Notes: generated by a model from the sequence alone, not told the origin. Positions 9,534-18,776 are shown, counted from the stretch's first letter. The stretch: 64,000 nt of DNA from Maribacter algarum (ex Zhang et al. 2020) (GCF_005885635.1 NZ_VATY01000003.1:662507-726506), one strand, 5' to 3'. Translations and numbers: made by a program.

Positions 9534-10500
9534 AGCTAGTACTGGTTATTTTTTTATTGACTCGAAAGGGATAAATAAGATAGTAATATGAGATAATACC
9601 TAAGGTTCCTAAAATGATAAATAATGCCAAAAAGTTGGGCATTGTATCAGAATATCTGGTTATGTAACCTTCTAAAAAACCTGCAGCAATAGTAAACGGG
9701 AAGGTACTTATAACAATTTTTATTCCATCCCTCATTCCTCTTTTAAAGGATACTAACCTAGAAAAGGTTTTTGGAAATAAAATACTAGCTCCTAATATAA
9801 AACCGGCTGCGCCCTCTATGACAATTGCGAAAATTTCCATTGCGCCATGAATCCATATTCCTTTTGCGCTTTCCCATAGCACATCCTGCTTTTCGAACAT
9901 ATACTGAAAAGCGCCTACCATTATTCCGTTTTGAAGTAGTATATATGCGGTGCCTACCCCTCCTGATAAGCCCCATGCAAATCCTGTTAACCCTACTTTC
10001 AGGTTATTGAAGGTTATACCAATAAAGCTTCCCCAGTTGCTACCTCCTTTGTAGATAGCCACAGGGTCTCCATTTTCAATATTCTGAAGCGTTTCATTCA
10101 CATAGGCGTCTCCCAGTATTAAGCGAACAAAAGAATCGTCGTTGGCCGCGGAAACAACACCAATGGCAACGGCGGTGAGAAAGAATAAAAAAGCATATAA
10201 CAAATACCTGCGATAACGATATAACAGTATGGGAACGTCTACTGTGAAAAAATAGACCAGCAGATTCGATTCCTCCCTTTTGGTCAAATAAATCTTTTGG
10301 TAGACATTTACCGCCAAGTTGTTCAAATAGACAACAAGTTTACTCTTTTTGTAGTAAGTTTGGGCGTATGCTAAATCATTAATTAAATGCAGATATAGGT
10401 CAGAAAGATGGTCTGGATTTTCAATCTTCTTTTGAGAAATTGCTTTTTCAAATTGCAACCATTTTTCTTTATTTTGTCGGATAAAAGCCACTTCCCTCAT
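9523..10500 (-). CDS. SpoIIM-family (stage II sporulation protein M-like) membrane protein
   Basis: This 325-aa protein has a soluble N-terminal part and several membrane segments (about 98-120, 170-200, 215-240, 255-275, 290-312). The central GLTGFAWGLSGG and HGAMEIFAIVIEGAAGFILG are characteristic of the SpoIIM/DUF95 family in non-sporulating bacteria. It is first in the operon with DUF4129, DUF4350, moxR and DUF58. Sporulation is not implied. A TTTATTTG box (10507-10514) sits six bases before the ATG, which would give a very short or absent leader. Confidence 0.85.
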   Translation of the reverse strand: MREVAFIRQNKEKWLQFEKAISQKKIENPDHLSDLYLHLINDLAYAQTYYKKSKLVVYLNNLAVNVYQKIYLTKREESNLLVYFFTVDVPILLYRYRRYLLYAFLFFLTAVAIGVVSAANDDSFVRLILGDAYVNETLQNIENGDPVAIYKGGSNWGSFIGITFNNLKVGLTGFAWGLSGGVGTAYILLQNGIMVGAFQYMFEKQDVLWESAKGIWIHGAMEIFAIVIEGAAGFILGASILFPKTFSRLVSFKRGMRDGIKIVISTFPFTIAAGFLEGYITRYSDTMPNFLALFIILGTLGIISYYYLIYPFRVNKKITSTSFEK

Positions 10501-10522
10501 ACGCTACAAATAAAATTATATA

Positions 10523-11281
10523 ATGGCAGAAATACAAATTACCACTACTCAGAACGTAACAATAAATTTTAAAGCTGCTGAAGTAGGAGAACGTATTCTA
10601 GCTTATATTATTGACCTAGTTATCAAAATTGCTTATTTATTTTTTATTTCCTTTCTTTTTACACTAGCCTCTAACCCATTAGATAGGATGATTGAAGACG
10701 ATTTCGCCAATGACCCATGGAGTGTAATGGCGATATTGATACTAATATGTTCCCCAATTATTTTTTACACTATCGTATCCGAAACACTTCTTATGGGGCA
10801 AACTTTGGGAAAAAAAGTAGTCAATATCAGAGTCGTGAAAATAGATGGGTATCGTGCGTCGTTTTTAGACTACTTCATTCGATGGGCAATGCGACTTGCG
10901 GAAATCAGTCTTTTTTGGGGTATTCCTGCCCTCGTTGCCATTGGAATCTCTAAAAAACACCAACGCCTAGGAGGAATGGCATCTGGTACAGCAGTAATAA
11001 CCTTGAAAAATAAAATCGGTATTAATAATACTATCCTTCAGGAAATCAAGGAAGACTATAAACCAACGTATTTTTCGGTTATTAAACTATCTGACAATGA
11101 TGTAAGAATCGTTAAGGAAAACTTTCTACGAGCAATTAAGAACAAAGACCATAAAACCATGTTGACACTAAAGGAAAAAATCATCAATGTAATAGAGGAA
11201 AGACCAGACCCTGATATTACCACTGAAAACTTTATTCGGACTATAATAAATGATTATAACCACTTCACAAAGGATATGTAA
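10523..11281 (+). CDS. RDD family membrane protein
   Basis: The protein (252 aa) shows the RDD pattern: VGERILAYIIDLVIKIAY (residues 22-39, Arg and Asp of the name), a second hydrophobic segment, GQTLGKKVVNIRVV, then FLDYFIRWAMRLAEI, and a cytosolic tail of about 80 residues. RDD proteins are small membrane proteins often paired with SpoIIM/MoxR clusters; the function is unclear. It is transcribed divergently from the SpoIIM gene with only 22 bases between start codons. Confidence 0.85.
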   Translation: MAEIQITTTQNVTINFKAAEVGERILAYIIDLVIKIAYLFFISFLFTLASNPLDRMIEDDFANDPWSVMAILILICSPIIFYTIVSETLLMGQTLGKKVVNIRVVKIDGYRASFLDYFIRWAMRLAEISLFWGIPALVAIGISKKHQRLGGMASGTAVITLKNKIGINNTILQEIKEDYKPTYFSVIKLSDNDVRIVKENFLRAIKNKDHKTMLTLKEKIINVIEERPDPDITTENFIRTIINDYNHFTKDM

Positions 11282-11285
11282 AACC

Positions 11286-11319
11286 AAAAAGGAGCGAAAT
11301 ATGCCTTTCGCTCCTTTTT
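11286..11319. terminator. Bidirectional Rho-independent terminator
   Basis: A perfect 14-bp stem (11286-11299 with 11306-11319) around GGAGCGAAA has A-runs on one side and T-runs on the other. It serves the RDD gene on the plus strand and the DUF805 gene ending at 11344 on the minus strand. Confidence 0.9.
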
Positions 11320-11343
11320 AATATAAACTTTATATTTTAAAGT

Positions 11344-11712
11344 TTATGCTTCTGCTACACCGATGTCATCCAGTTCGGTATTTGGATTCTTAGGGTTTGG
11401 GCCCCATTTATTAGGTCCTTCTTCGCTATCTGTGCAAGCCAAGATTAAGCTATAAATAGGGATTAACAAATACCATCCGCTCTTACCAACGTCATGCATT
11501 CGCCTAACTCCTACTGCAATACCAGGAATAAGTACCGCTAAAGAATAAATAGTTGAAACAATAGAAAGTTCAGGCATCTCTAGCCCCAATGCTATGAATG
11601 TAATTCCATAGGAAATAATAATGTTGAATAAGAAAAACATCCAATATTCTTTTCTTCTTGCTCTGCCTTTAAAATCAGCGTATTGTTTTAATACTTTCAA
11701 ATACCAATTCAT
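11344..11712 (-). CDS. DUF805 membrane protein (paralog 1 of 3)
   Basis: This small membrane protein (122 aa) starts MNWYLKVLKQYADFKGRARR, followed by the DUF805 hallmarks RRKEYWMF, RRMHDVGKSGWY and a C-terminal GPNKWGPNPKNP. Three to four membrane segments are predicted. It is the third gene of a tandem series of close paralogs (11819-12184, 12290-12697). The cellular role of DUF805 is not established. Confidence 0.9.
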   Translation of the reverse strand: MNWYLKVLKQYADFKGRARRKEYWMFFLFNIIISYGITFIALGLEMPELSIVSTIYSLAVLIPGIAVGVRRMHDVGKSGWYLLIPIYSLILACTDSEEGPNKWGPNPKNPNTELDDIGVAEA

Positions 11713-11818
11713 AAATTTAGTTTTTAGGGGTTTGGGTTAATTATTTAACTAACGAATAAAAGGAAATATTATTGAAAATCAATAGACAAACTTAATCCAA
11801 TGCTGATTATCAATAGGT

Positions 11819-12184
11819 TTAGGCTTCCGAAACACCGATATCATCAATTTCATTGTACGGATTTTTAGGGTCTGGGCCATATTGATTCGGTCCATATTCC
11901 CCATCCGTGCAGAGTAGGATGAAGTTGTAAATGGGAATAAGTATATACCAGCCACTCTTACCGAGATCATGCATCCTGCGAACACCGGCCGCAATAGTTG
12001 GTATGAGTACACCTAAACTATATACCGTACCTATACCCAATTCCTCCATACCAAGGGCGCCATCTATAATTCCAATAAGGAAGCTAAAAATAAAATTGAA
12101 CAGGTAAAACATCCAGTATTCTTGTCTTCTAGCTCTACCGTTAAAATCGGCGTATTGTTTTAATACTTTTAAATACCAATTCAT
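11819..12184 (-). CDS. DUF805 membrane protein (paralog 2 of 3)
   Basis: This 121-aa protein is very close to its neighbours at both ends (MNWYLKVLKQYADFNGRARR; GPNQYGPDPKNP). RRMHDLGKSGWY is intact, and the middle hydrophobic part has diverged. The leader upstream of its ATG (AAATTTCGTTTTAGGGATTTG and an ATTATTGAAAA stretch) resembles the leader of paralog 1, so the duplication included non-coding DNA. Confidence 0.9.
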   Translation of the reverse strand: MNWYLKVLKQYADFNGRARRQEYWMFYLFNFIFSFLIGIIDGALGMEELGIGTVYSLGVLIPTIAAGVRRMHDLGKSGWYILIPIYNFILLCTDGEYGPNQYGPDPKNPYNEIDDIGVSEA

Positions 12185-12289
12185 AAATTTCGTTTTAGGG
12201 ATTTGGGATAATCATTTATGAACGAAAAAAAGAAAATATTATTGAAAAATCAATTTGCAAAATTTGTTAAATACTGATTATCAGCTAAT

Positions 12290-12697
12290 CTAGGCTTCAG
12301 TAACACCAATATCATTTATTTCTGAGGGTAGGTTTTTAGGATCAGGACCATACTGATTTGGACCTGGACTACCGTCTGTACACAATAGCACCAATAACCA
12401 AATTGGGCCGATAATAGGGATGAAACGGACTAAAATATACCATCCGCTCTTGTCTTGATCATGCAATCTCCTCACTACGACAGCAAGTGTCGGAATAAAA
12501 ACTGCTAATATATATAGCACCATGGGAATCATTATTAAACCTTCAGAATCACCTACTGCTTCCCCAAGCATACTGGATAAAAAAACAAGTGAGATAACAA
12601 TTATAGCGTTGAATAGAGTATACATCCAGTATTCCTGTCTTCTAGCTCTACCACTGAAATCGGCATATTGTTTTAATACTTTTAAGTACCAGTTCAT
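12290..12697 (-). CDS. DUF805 membrane protein (paralog 3 of 3)
   Basis: This is the longest copy (135 aa); the extra length lies in the loop between the first membrane segments (SMLGEAVGDSEGLIMIP) and before the last one. The N-terminus MNWYLKVLKQYADFSGRARR, RRLHDQDKSGWY and C-terminal GPNQYGPDPKN match the other copies. It is the most upstream gene of the array; transcription from its leader could cover all three. Confidence 0.9.
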   Translation of the reverse strand: MNWYLKVLKQYADFSGRARRQEYWMYTLFNAIIVISLVFLSSMLGEAVGDSEGLIMIPMVLYILAVFIPTLAVVVRRLHDQDKSGWYILVRFIPIIGPIWLLVLLCTDGSPGPNQYGPDPKNLPSEINDIGVTEA

Positions 12698-12812
12698 AAT
12701 TTTCTTTTTTTACGTCATTTTTCAATTTCATGTTAAACGGAAAAACCTTTTGTAAATTATGAACGTAAAAAAAAATTATTGGAATTTCTGACTTTGGGTC
12801 TCATATTCAGAA

Positions 12813-12848
12813 CAAAAAAACCTCCAAATCAAAAATTGACTTAGAGGT
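12813..12848 (-). terminator. Rho-independent terminator of the siroheme/sulfite reductase operon
   Basis: On the minus strand a 12-bp stem with two G-U pairs (ACCTCTAAGTCA with TGATTTGGAGGT) is followed by seven T residues, 30 bases after the stop of the flavin reductase gene. Confidence 0.85.
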
Positions 12849-12877
12849 AATAGCTAACCGGTAATCATAGCAAATTT

Positions 12878-13939
12878 TCAAGCAATACTCTGTACAACCT
12901 CTTTTTTAGCTTCCTTTTTCGTGCCATCAAAACCTTCAACTCCGCCAACTGTGGTATACTTCATTACATAGCGTTTACCCGGATTAATAAGCTGATACGC
13001 ATACTGACACATTATTGCGGCTTCATGAAAACCAGAAAGAATCAACTTCAACTTTCCTTCATAGGTGTTCACATCACCAATAGCGAATACTCCAGGAAGA
13101 TTTGTCTGATAATCTTTAGCGTTGTTCACCTTAATTGCATTTTTCTCTATTTCCAATCCCCAATTGCCTATAGGACCTAACTTTGGAGACAGTCCGAAAA
13201 GAGGAATGAAATTATCTACTTCTAAATAGCTTTCACCTTTATCAGAATCATTATGCTTTACCACAACGGCTTCCAGCTGTTCATCACCGTAAAGCTTTTT
13301 TACTTGTGCTTCAGTGAATAACTTGATTTTTCCCAACTTTGCCAATTCGGAGGCTTTTTCCACGGAGTCCAATGCGCCACGAAATTCATTTCTTCGGTGC
13401 ACCAAGGAAACTTCTGAAGCCACATCGGTTAGATAAATCGCCCAATCTAAGGCCGAATCACCTCCACCGGCGATAACTACCTTTTTATCTCGATATACTT
13501 CTGGGTCTTTAATTATATAGGCAACTCCTTTGTCTTCGAAATCTTGAATGTTTTCGATAGGCGGTTTTCTTGGTTCAAAAGAACCCAGACCACCAGCAAT
13601 TACAACAACGGGCGCTTGATGCTTTGTACCTTTGTTTGTTGTAACTATATACGACCCGTCTGTTTGCTTTTCTAAAGTTTCCGCCCGTTCTCCTAAAGTA
13701 AAACCTGCTTCAAAAGGTTTTATTTGTTCCATGAGATTATCTACCAAATCACCTGCCAAGATTTCTGGAAATGCAGGAATATCATAAATAGGTTTCTTCG
13801 GATAGATTTCAGAACATTGTCCGCCCGGTTGTGGCAAAGCGTCAATCAAATGGCATTTCAATTTTAGTAATCCCGCTTCAAAAACCGTAAAGAGTCCAGT
13901 TGGACCTGCGCCTATAATTAATATATCTGTTTTTATCAT
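12878..13939 (-). CDS. Thioredoxin reductase-like ferredoxin/flavodoxin-NADP+ reductase
   Basis: This FAD protein (353 aa) has the dinucleotide motif IIGAGPTGLFTVFEAG at residues 6-21, a second NADPH-type motif VVIAGGGDSALDWAIYL near 157-173 and the C-terminal FAD motif GVFAIGDVNTY. The CxxC of true thioredoxin reductases is missing after the NADPH motif, as in YumC-type FNRs. It is the last gene of the sulfite reductase operon, three bases after the siroheme gene, so it probably supplies electrons from NADPH to sulfite reductase through ferredoxin or flavodoxin. That link is inferred from position. Confidence 0.85.
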   Translation of the reverse strand: MIKTDILIIGAGPTGLFTVFEAGLLKLKCHLIDALPQPGGQCSEIYPKKPIYDIPAFPEILAGDLVDNLMEQIKPFEAGFTLGERAETLEKQTDGSYIVTTNKGTKHQAPVVVIAGGLGSFEPRKPPIENIQDFEDKGVAYIIKDPEVYRDKKVVIAGGGDSALDWAIYLTDVASEVSLVHRRNEFRGALDSVEKASELAKLGKIKLFTEAQVKKLYGDEQLEAVVVKHNDSDKGESYLEVDNFIPLFGLSPKLGPIGNWGLEIEKNAIKVNNAKDYQTNLPGVFAIGDVNTYEGKLKLILSGFHEAAIMCQYAYQLINPGKRYVMKYTTVGGVEGFDGTKKEAKKEVVQSIA

Positions 13940-13942
13940 TTT

Positions 13943-14521
13943 TTATACTTTTTCAACCAATTTTTGAGTTATTTCGTTCATTTTATCCACTTTTTGTTCA
14001 AAATCACCCTTTATTGTTTTTCTGTAATCGTTCAAATTTTGCACCATTTTGGTAATGTCATCCGGAATAACGTCCTCAAAAAACTGGCGTAATCTTTTTG
14101 CCGTTGTAGGGGATTTTCCATTCGTTGAAATGGCAATTTTCACGTTTCCTTTGGTGACTATTCCGCCCATATAAAAATCACAATAAGGAGGGTTATCTGC
14201 CACATTTACCAATTTATCAAAAGACCTACAATCGTTATATACCTGAATATTTACTTCTGGTACATCGGTAGTTGCAATCACCATATGCTTTCCCATCAAA
14301 TATTTCGCTTGATACGAATCAGTAATTAACTCTACATCAAACCGTAAGGCCAATTGCCTTGTTACTTTTCGATAAATGGGAGAAACCATAGTAACCTTAG
14401 CATCAGGACTTGACTTTGTCAAAAAGGTCAATTTTTCCTCGGCTACATTTCCTCCGCCCACTATCAGAATATGAAGATTTGAAGTCTTTAGAAAAACTGG
14501 ATATAGATTGTTTCTCTCCAT
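13943..14521 (-). CDS. Precorrin-2 dehydrogenase / siroheme synthase (CysG N-terminal type)
   Basis: The protein (192 aa from the ATG at 14521; a TTG at 14527 is the other candidate) has the NAD-binding motif ILIVGGGNVAEEKL near residues 16-29. GNVKIAISTNGKSPTTAKRLRQF follows near 130-150, typical of the Met8p/CysG N-terminal enzyme. It oxidises precorrin-2 to sirohydrochlorin and may insert iron, completing siroheme for the sulfite reductase encoded upstream. It begins two bases after the cobA stop. Confidence 0.9.
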   Translation of the reverse strand: MERNNLYPVFLKTSNLHILIVGGGNVAEEKLTFLTKSSPDAKVTMVSPIYRKVTRQLALRFDVELITDSYQAKYLMGKHMVIATTDVPEVNIQVYNDCRSFDKLVNVADNPPYCDFYMGGIVTKGNVKIAISTNGKSPTTAKRLRQFFEDVIPDDITKMVQNLNDYRKTIKGDFEQKVDKMNEITQKLVEKV

Positions 14522-14523
14522 AA

Positions 14524-15291
14524 TCAAAGGACTAGTTCAGGTTCAATATACTTTTCTTGAATCTCTAAAATTCGTTCACGATGACGAACTACTTCGCCGA
14601 CAATAATGATTGCTGGGTTTGCCAATTCTTGCCGTTCTACTTCTTTTTCTATGGATGCTATTGTAGCTACTCCCACTTTTTCATCCGTTCTAGTGCCATT
14701 TTGAATGATAGCAATAGGTGTTTCAGATTTTCCTTCTTTCTTAAAAAGGGCAACAATTTGCGAGAGTTTTGACATTCCCATCAAAATAACTACCGTCGCA
14801 CTTGACTTTGCCGCCAGACGAACATCATTTGATAGTTTATGCTCTTTCGTCGTCCCGGTAATTACCCAAAAACTCTCCGCTGAATCACGCTTGGTCACCG
14901 GAATGTTTTGTGCTGCCGGTACAGAAAGACAAGATGATATTCCTGGAACCATCTCCACTTCTAGTCCTTGTTCAGCGGCGTATTCCAGTTCTTCGGCACC
15001 TCGTCCGAAAACAAAAGGGTCTCCTCCCTTTAAGCGTACGATATGGCCATGGCTTTTGGCCCGACTTACAATCAACTCATTGATTTGTTCTTGTTGATAG
15101 GAGTAGCACCCCTTGCGTTTCCCCACAAAAATATGTTCCGCTTGGGGTGCGTATTCCAATAATTCCTTGTTCACCAAAGCATCGTAAAGAATCACGCTAG
15201 CGTTCTGCAAGGCTTTGATGGCCTTTAGCGTAATGAGTTCTACATCGCCAGGACCTGCACCTACTACCGTCAATTTTGGGGTTTTATACAT
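14524..15291 (-). CDS. cobA: Uroporphyrinogen-III C-methyltransferase
   Basis: This SAM-dependent enzyme (255 aa) methylates uroporphyrinogen III twice to precorrin-2, the first committed step to siroheme. Motifs are VVGAGPGDVELITLKAIKAL near 10-29, RLKGGDPFVFGRGAEE near 85-100, VPGISSCLSVPA, and VILMGMSKL. Length matches the single-domain SUMT family. The ATG overlaps the end of the sulfite reductase gene by eight bases. The product could also feed B12 synthesis, but the operon points to siroheme. Confidence 0.94.
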   Translation of the reverse strand: MYKTPKLTVVGAGPGDVELITLKAIKALQNASVILYDALVNKELLEYAPQAEHIFVGKRKGCYSYQQEQINELIVSRAKSHGHIVRLKGGDPFVFGRGAEELEYAAEQGLEVEMVPGISSCLSVPAAQNIPVTKRDSAESFWVITGTTKEHKLSNDVRLAAKSSATVVILMGMSKLSQIVALFKKEGKSETPIAIIQNGTRTDEKVGVATIASIEKEVERQELANPAIIIVGEVVRHRERILEIQEKYIEPELVL

Positions 15292-17374
15292 ATTCCAAAT
15301 CCAATTTTCTAAATGTCTCCACCTTTCCTAAAAATGTTTTTGCATCCTTCATATAGCTTGTCGCAAATTCCTTTGTAGGCTTATTTTTATTCAGTTGTAA
15401 GACCAATTCTTCAAATCCTTCCGACAACGAAATTCTGCCCGATCTCACGAATTTTTCATCAAAATCTTTAATAATACTTGAGTGTGTATTCGTTTTGGTC
15501 TTTTCAGCGGTGAGCAAAGCTTTTGCCGAATTAACCATGGAAGAGTAGCTGTGAAAAATACTCGCGGCCCATTTCTCTTGGTTAAAAGTTTCTTCTGCAT
15601 TTTGAATTTTTTCTTGGCTCTCCAATAGCAGCGTCGCAATCAAATCAATAACAACACCTGCACATTCACCAATTCCGATTTCCTTTTTATATTTTTCGTT
15701 ATTGCCCCAATCGATAAAATCTTCTTGAGTCAAATTGTCAATCGCTGTTAATGGTTTTAGAAAATCATAGAAATAATGCTCGCCCTTTTCTGCATAGTAA
15801 TCCGCAAAGGTGTTTCCTTTTCCATTGGCGTTAAAATCATCAAGAATTAGACGTAATGCTTCTGGGCCTCTCTTACTTGGTACTTTTACCACTTTGTCTG
15901 CAAAACGGCCATTTCCATTTCCATCATTTCCTCCCCCCAACAATACCTGCAATGCCGGAGCAACCAATTTATCTTTGGTTCTGATGCTCATGCCCTGAAA
16001 TCCAATATTGGCCATGTTGTGTTGCCCACAGGCATTCATACAGCCGCTAATCTTAATAACCACATCAGGATTGCTGATATACTCAGGATATTCTGCTTTT
16101 ATTATTCGTTCCAGTTCTTCGGCAATTCCAGTGCTGCTGGCAATCCCTAGGTTACAAGTGTCCGTTCCGGGACATGCGGTGATATCCAAAGCCTTATTGT
16201 AACCAGCTTCAACGAAACCTAATTTTGCTAATTCCGTATAGAAAAAAGGAATTAATTCTTCCTTTACGTAGGGAATCAAAATGTTCTGTCGGAGGGATAA
16301 ACGAATCTCCCCAGCCGCATACTTTTCCACCAAGTCTGCCAATAACCTTGCTTTATCCGTATAGAAATCACCAAGTAGAACTTTGATTCCGATAGCGACA
16401 AAACCACCTTGTTTTTGGGGAATTAAATTGGTGGATTTCCATTTTTCAAAGGCATCCTTATCCTCAATTTCTACTTTAGGTGCTACCGCTTTTGAAATTT
16501 TTACTCTAGGATAGGCCAAAGCATCAATAGGAATTGATTTGTGTGGAACCGCATTTTGTTCCTCTTCAAGTAACTTCTTAAATCCTTCAAGACCAATATC
16601 TTTTAAAAGGAATTTCATTCTGGCTTTTGCCCTACTCTTTCGTTCGCCATAACGGTCAAAAACGCGAATCACACCATCCATTAAAGGAATTATTTTATCG
16701 GAATTCAAAAACTCGAATAGCACATCGGCATGCCTTGGCTGCGAACCTAATCCGCCGCCCAATAGTACTTTAAAGCCCTTAACACCATCTTTGGTTTTAG
16801 CGATGAAACCTAAATCGTGCATATATGAGAGTCCGGTATCCGCATCACTTGATGAAAAAGAAACCTTGAATTTTCTTCCCATTTCTTGACTTATAGGGTT
16901 TCTAAGAAAATATTTAAATAGGGCCTCGGCATACGGAGAGACATCAAAAGGTTCATCAACATCAATACCAGCTGTTTCACTTGCCGTAACGTTACGCACT
17001 GTATTTCCACAGGCCTCTCTTAGGGTAACCTCATTTTTCTCCAATTGAGCCCATAGTTCAGGAGTTCGGTCCAAGTCCACATAATGGATTTGAATATCTT
17101 GTCGTGTGGTAATATGCAAACGCCCAGTGGAGTATTCATCAGAAACATCGCAAATTCCCTTCAGCTGCTTTGATGTAACCTTTCCATAGGGTAATTTAAT
17201 TCGAATCATCTGAACGCCTTGTTGACGCTGCCCATATACCCCACGTGCCAAACGAAGGCTTCGGAATTTCTCCTCGTCCAGCTTCCCGTTATGGAACTCG
17301 TTAATCTTACGTTCCAATTCAAGAATGTCTTTTTCAACTACTGGATTTTCTATTTCTGTTCTGAAACTTTGCAT
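15284..17374 (-). CDS. Ferredoxin-type sulfite (or nitrite) reductase with C-terminal HEPN-like domain
   Basis: This 696-aa enzyme reduces sulfite to sulfide with siroheme and a 4Fe-4S cluster. The two ferrodoxin-like repeats and catalytic halves are present: RLHITTRQDIQIHYV near 89-103, and cluster ligands in TACPGTDTCNLG (C-x5-C) and SGCMNACGQHN (C-x3-C). A conventional enzyme ends near residue 570; here about 130 helical residues follow, resembling a HEPN domain (SIFHSYSSMVNSAKALL). The ATG at 17374 is used; the TTG before it adds one residue. It heads the operon with cobA, siroheme synthase and flavin reductase. Sulfite rather than nitrite is chosen from the cys genes upstream. Confidence 0.9.
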   Translation of the reverse strand: MQSFRTEIENPVVEKDILELERKINEFHNGKLDEEKFRSLRLARGVYGQRQQGVQMIRIKLPYGKVTSKQLKGICDVSDEYSTGRLHITTRQDIQIHYVDLDRTPELWAQLEKNEVTLREACGNTVRNVTASETAGIDVDEPFDVSPYAEALFKYFLRNPISQEMGRKFKVSFSSSDADTGLSYMHDLGFIAKTKDGVKGFKVLLGGGLGSQPRHADVLFEFLNSDKIIPLMDGVIRVFDRYGERKSRAKARMKFLLKDIGLEGFKKLLEEEQNAVPHKSIPIDALAYPRVKISKAVAPKVEIEDKDAFEKWKSTNLIPQKQGGFVAIGIKVLLGDFYTDKARLLADLVEKYAAGEIRLSLRQNILIPYVKEELIPFFYTELAKLGFVEAGYNKALDITACPGTDTCNLGIASSTGIAEELERIIKAEYPEYISNPDVVIKISGCMNACGQHNMANIGFQGMSIRTKDKLVAPALQVLLGGGNDGNGNGRFADKVVKVPSKRGPEALRLILDDFNANGKGNTFADYYAEKGEHYFYDFLKPLTAIDNLTQEDFIDWGNNEKYKKEIGIGECAGVVIDLIATLLLESQEKIQNAEETFNQEKWAASIFHSYSSMVNSAKALLTAEKTKTNTHSSIIKDFDEKFVRSGRISLSEGFEELVLQLNKNKPTKEFATSYMKDAKTFLGKVETFRKLDLEYV

Positions 17375-17426
17375 CAAATTAAATTTTAGACTCTGGCGTA
17401 AGACGCTAGATTTAAATTATATTTTT

Positions 17427-17443
17427 CCTATAGATTAAATAGG
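17427..17443. promoter_or_regulatory. Candidate Rrf2 operator upstream of the sulfite reductase operon
   Basis: CCTATAGATTAAATAGG is an inverted repeat (CCTAT...ATAGG) 53 bases upstream of the sulfite reductase ATG. It differs by one base from the element at 20745-20761 before the DUF2061-cysHDN genes. Two near-identical palindromes in front of two sulfur operons beside an Rrf2 gene suggest a shared operator. Confidence 0.65.
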
Positions 17444-17528
17444 AATAATTAAACTGTTAATTTCATAAAAAAGATTCCAACCTCTACTTTAAAACTCTCA
17501 CCACAGGCTTGGGATTGCAATACAACAC

Positions 17529-18776
17529 CTAGCTAATAAACCCCGCACCAACGGTATTATTCGATTGTGTATCAATTAAAATAAACGAACCGTTAGTTCG
17601 ATGTTCCTTGAATTTATCGTAAAAAATCGGCTTATTTAATTTAAAGGTCACCTGAGCAATATCATTCATGCCCAAGTCATTTGCATTTTCATCAATTCCG
17701 GAATAGTCAGGATTGATTTTATGATGAATAGTTTCCACTTTTGCCAGCACTTTATTTACACCATGCTGGACGATGTATTTACTTCCTGAAGACAATTGTT
17801 GCGAATCCATCCAAGAAATGGTAGCGGTGAATTGCTTTTCCATTGTTGGCAAATCATCAACTTTCACCAACATATCTCCTCTGCTCACATTTATTTCATC
17901 TTCCAAGGTAATGGTAACCGAAGAGCGCCTTGAGGCAGTCTCATATTTCTTATCATAGAAATAAATGTCTTTGATTTTAGATCTTGTTTGTGAAGGAAGC
18001 GCTACCATCTCATCTCCTACACTCAATTCTCCACCATAGACTTTACCCGCAAAACCTCTAAAATCATGAAACTCTTCTGTCTTTGGACGAACTACATACT
18101 GTACAGGAAATCTTGGTGTTCCCACATTTGATACGGCCGCCATATCAAGACCTTCTAAATGCTCTAATAAAGTCTCGCCTTCATACCAAGGCGTATTCTC
18201 TGATTTATGAACCACATTATCACCTTTCAAAGCACTTACGGGAATGAAAGTAATTTTCTGCTCTTCATAATCACGCTTAGCCATTAATTGCTCAAAATCT
18301 GCTTTAATTTCATTGTATCTCTCTTCCGAAAAATCAACCAAATCCATTTTATTAATCGCCACTACGACCTCTTTAACCCGTAGTAAGTTGTTTATAAAAA
18401 AATGGCGATTTGTTTGTTCTATCACTCCTTTTCTCGCGTCAATTAAAATAATGGCCGCTTGCGAAGTAGAAGCTCCAGTAACCATGTTTCGCGTATACTC
18501 TACATGACCAGGAGTGTCCGCTATGATATAGCTTTTTGTCTTTGTTGCAAAGTATATATGGGCAACATCAATTGTGATTCCTTGTTCCCGTTCTGCGACT
18601 AGACCATCGGTGGCCAAAGAGAAATCTAGATAATCGTACCCCTTTTGTTTGCTTGTCTTTTCAATCGCTTCCAACTTATCAGTTGTCAGTGATTTTGTGT
18701 CGTATAAAAGTCTTCCAATCAAGGTACTTTTACCATCATCCACACTTCCTGCTGTTGCTATCTTTAGTACTTCCAT
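17529..18776 (-). CDS. cysN: Sulfate adenylyltransferase subunit 1 (GTPase)
   Basis: CysN (415 aa) is the GTPase subunit of ATP sulfurylase, which converts sulfate and ATP to APS. The translation-factor-like G domain shows GSVDDGKSTLIGRL (P-loop), EREQGITIDVAH, DTPGHVEYTRNM and NKMDLVDF, followed by two beta-barrel domains. The length excludes a fused APS kinase (CysC). It is 78 bases downstream of cysD in the same operon. Confidence 0.96.
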   Translation of the reverse strand: MEVLKIATAGSVDDGKSTLIGRLLYDTKSLTTDKLEAIEKTSKQKGYDYLDFSLATDGLVAEREQGITIDVAHIYFATKTKSYIIADTPGHVEYTRNMVTGASTSQAAIILIDARKGVIEQTNRHFFINNLLRVKEVVVAINKMDLVDFSEERYNEIKADFEQLMAKRDYEEQKITFIPVSALKGDNVVHKSENTPWYEGETLLEHLEGLDMAAVSNVGTPRFPVQYVVRPKTEEFHDFRGFAGKVYGGELSVGDEMVALPSQTRSKIKDIYFYDKKYETASRRSSVTITLEDEINVSRGDMLVKVDDLPTMEKQFTATISWMDSQQLSSGSKYIVQHGVNKVLAKVETIHHKINPDYSGIDENANDLGMNDIAQVTFKLNKPIFYDKFKEHRTNGSFILIDTQSNNTVGAGFIS

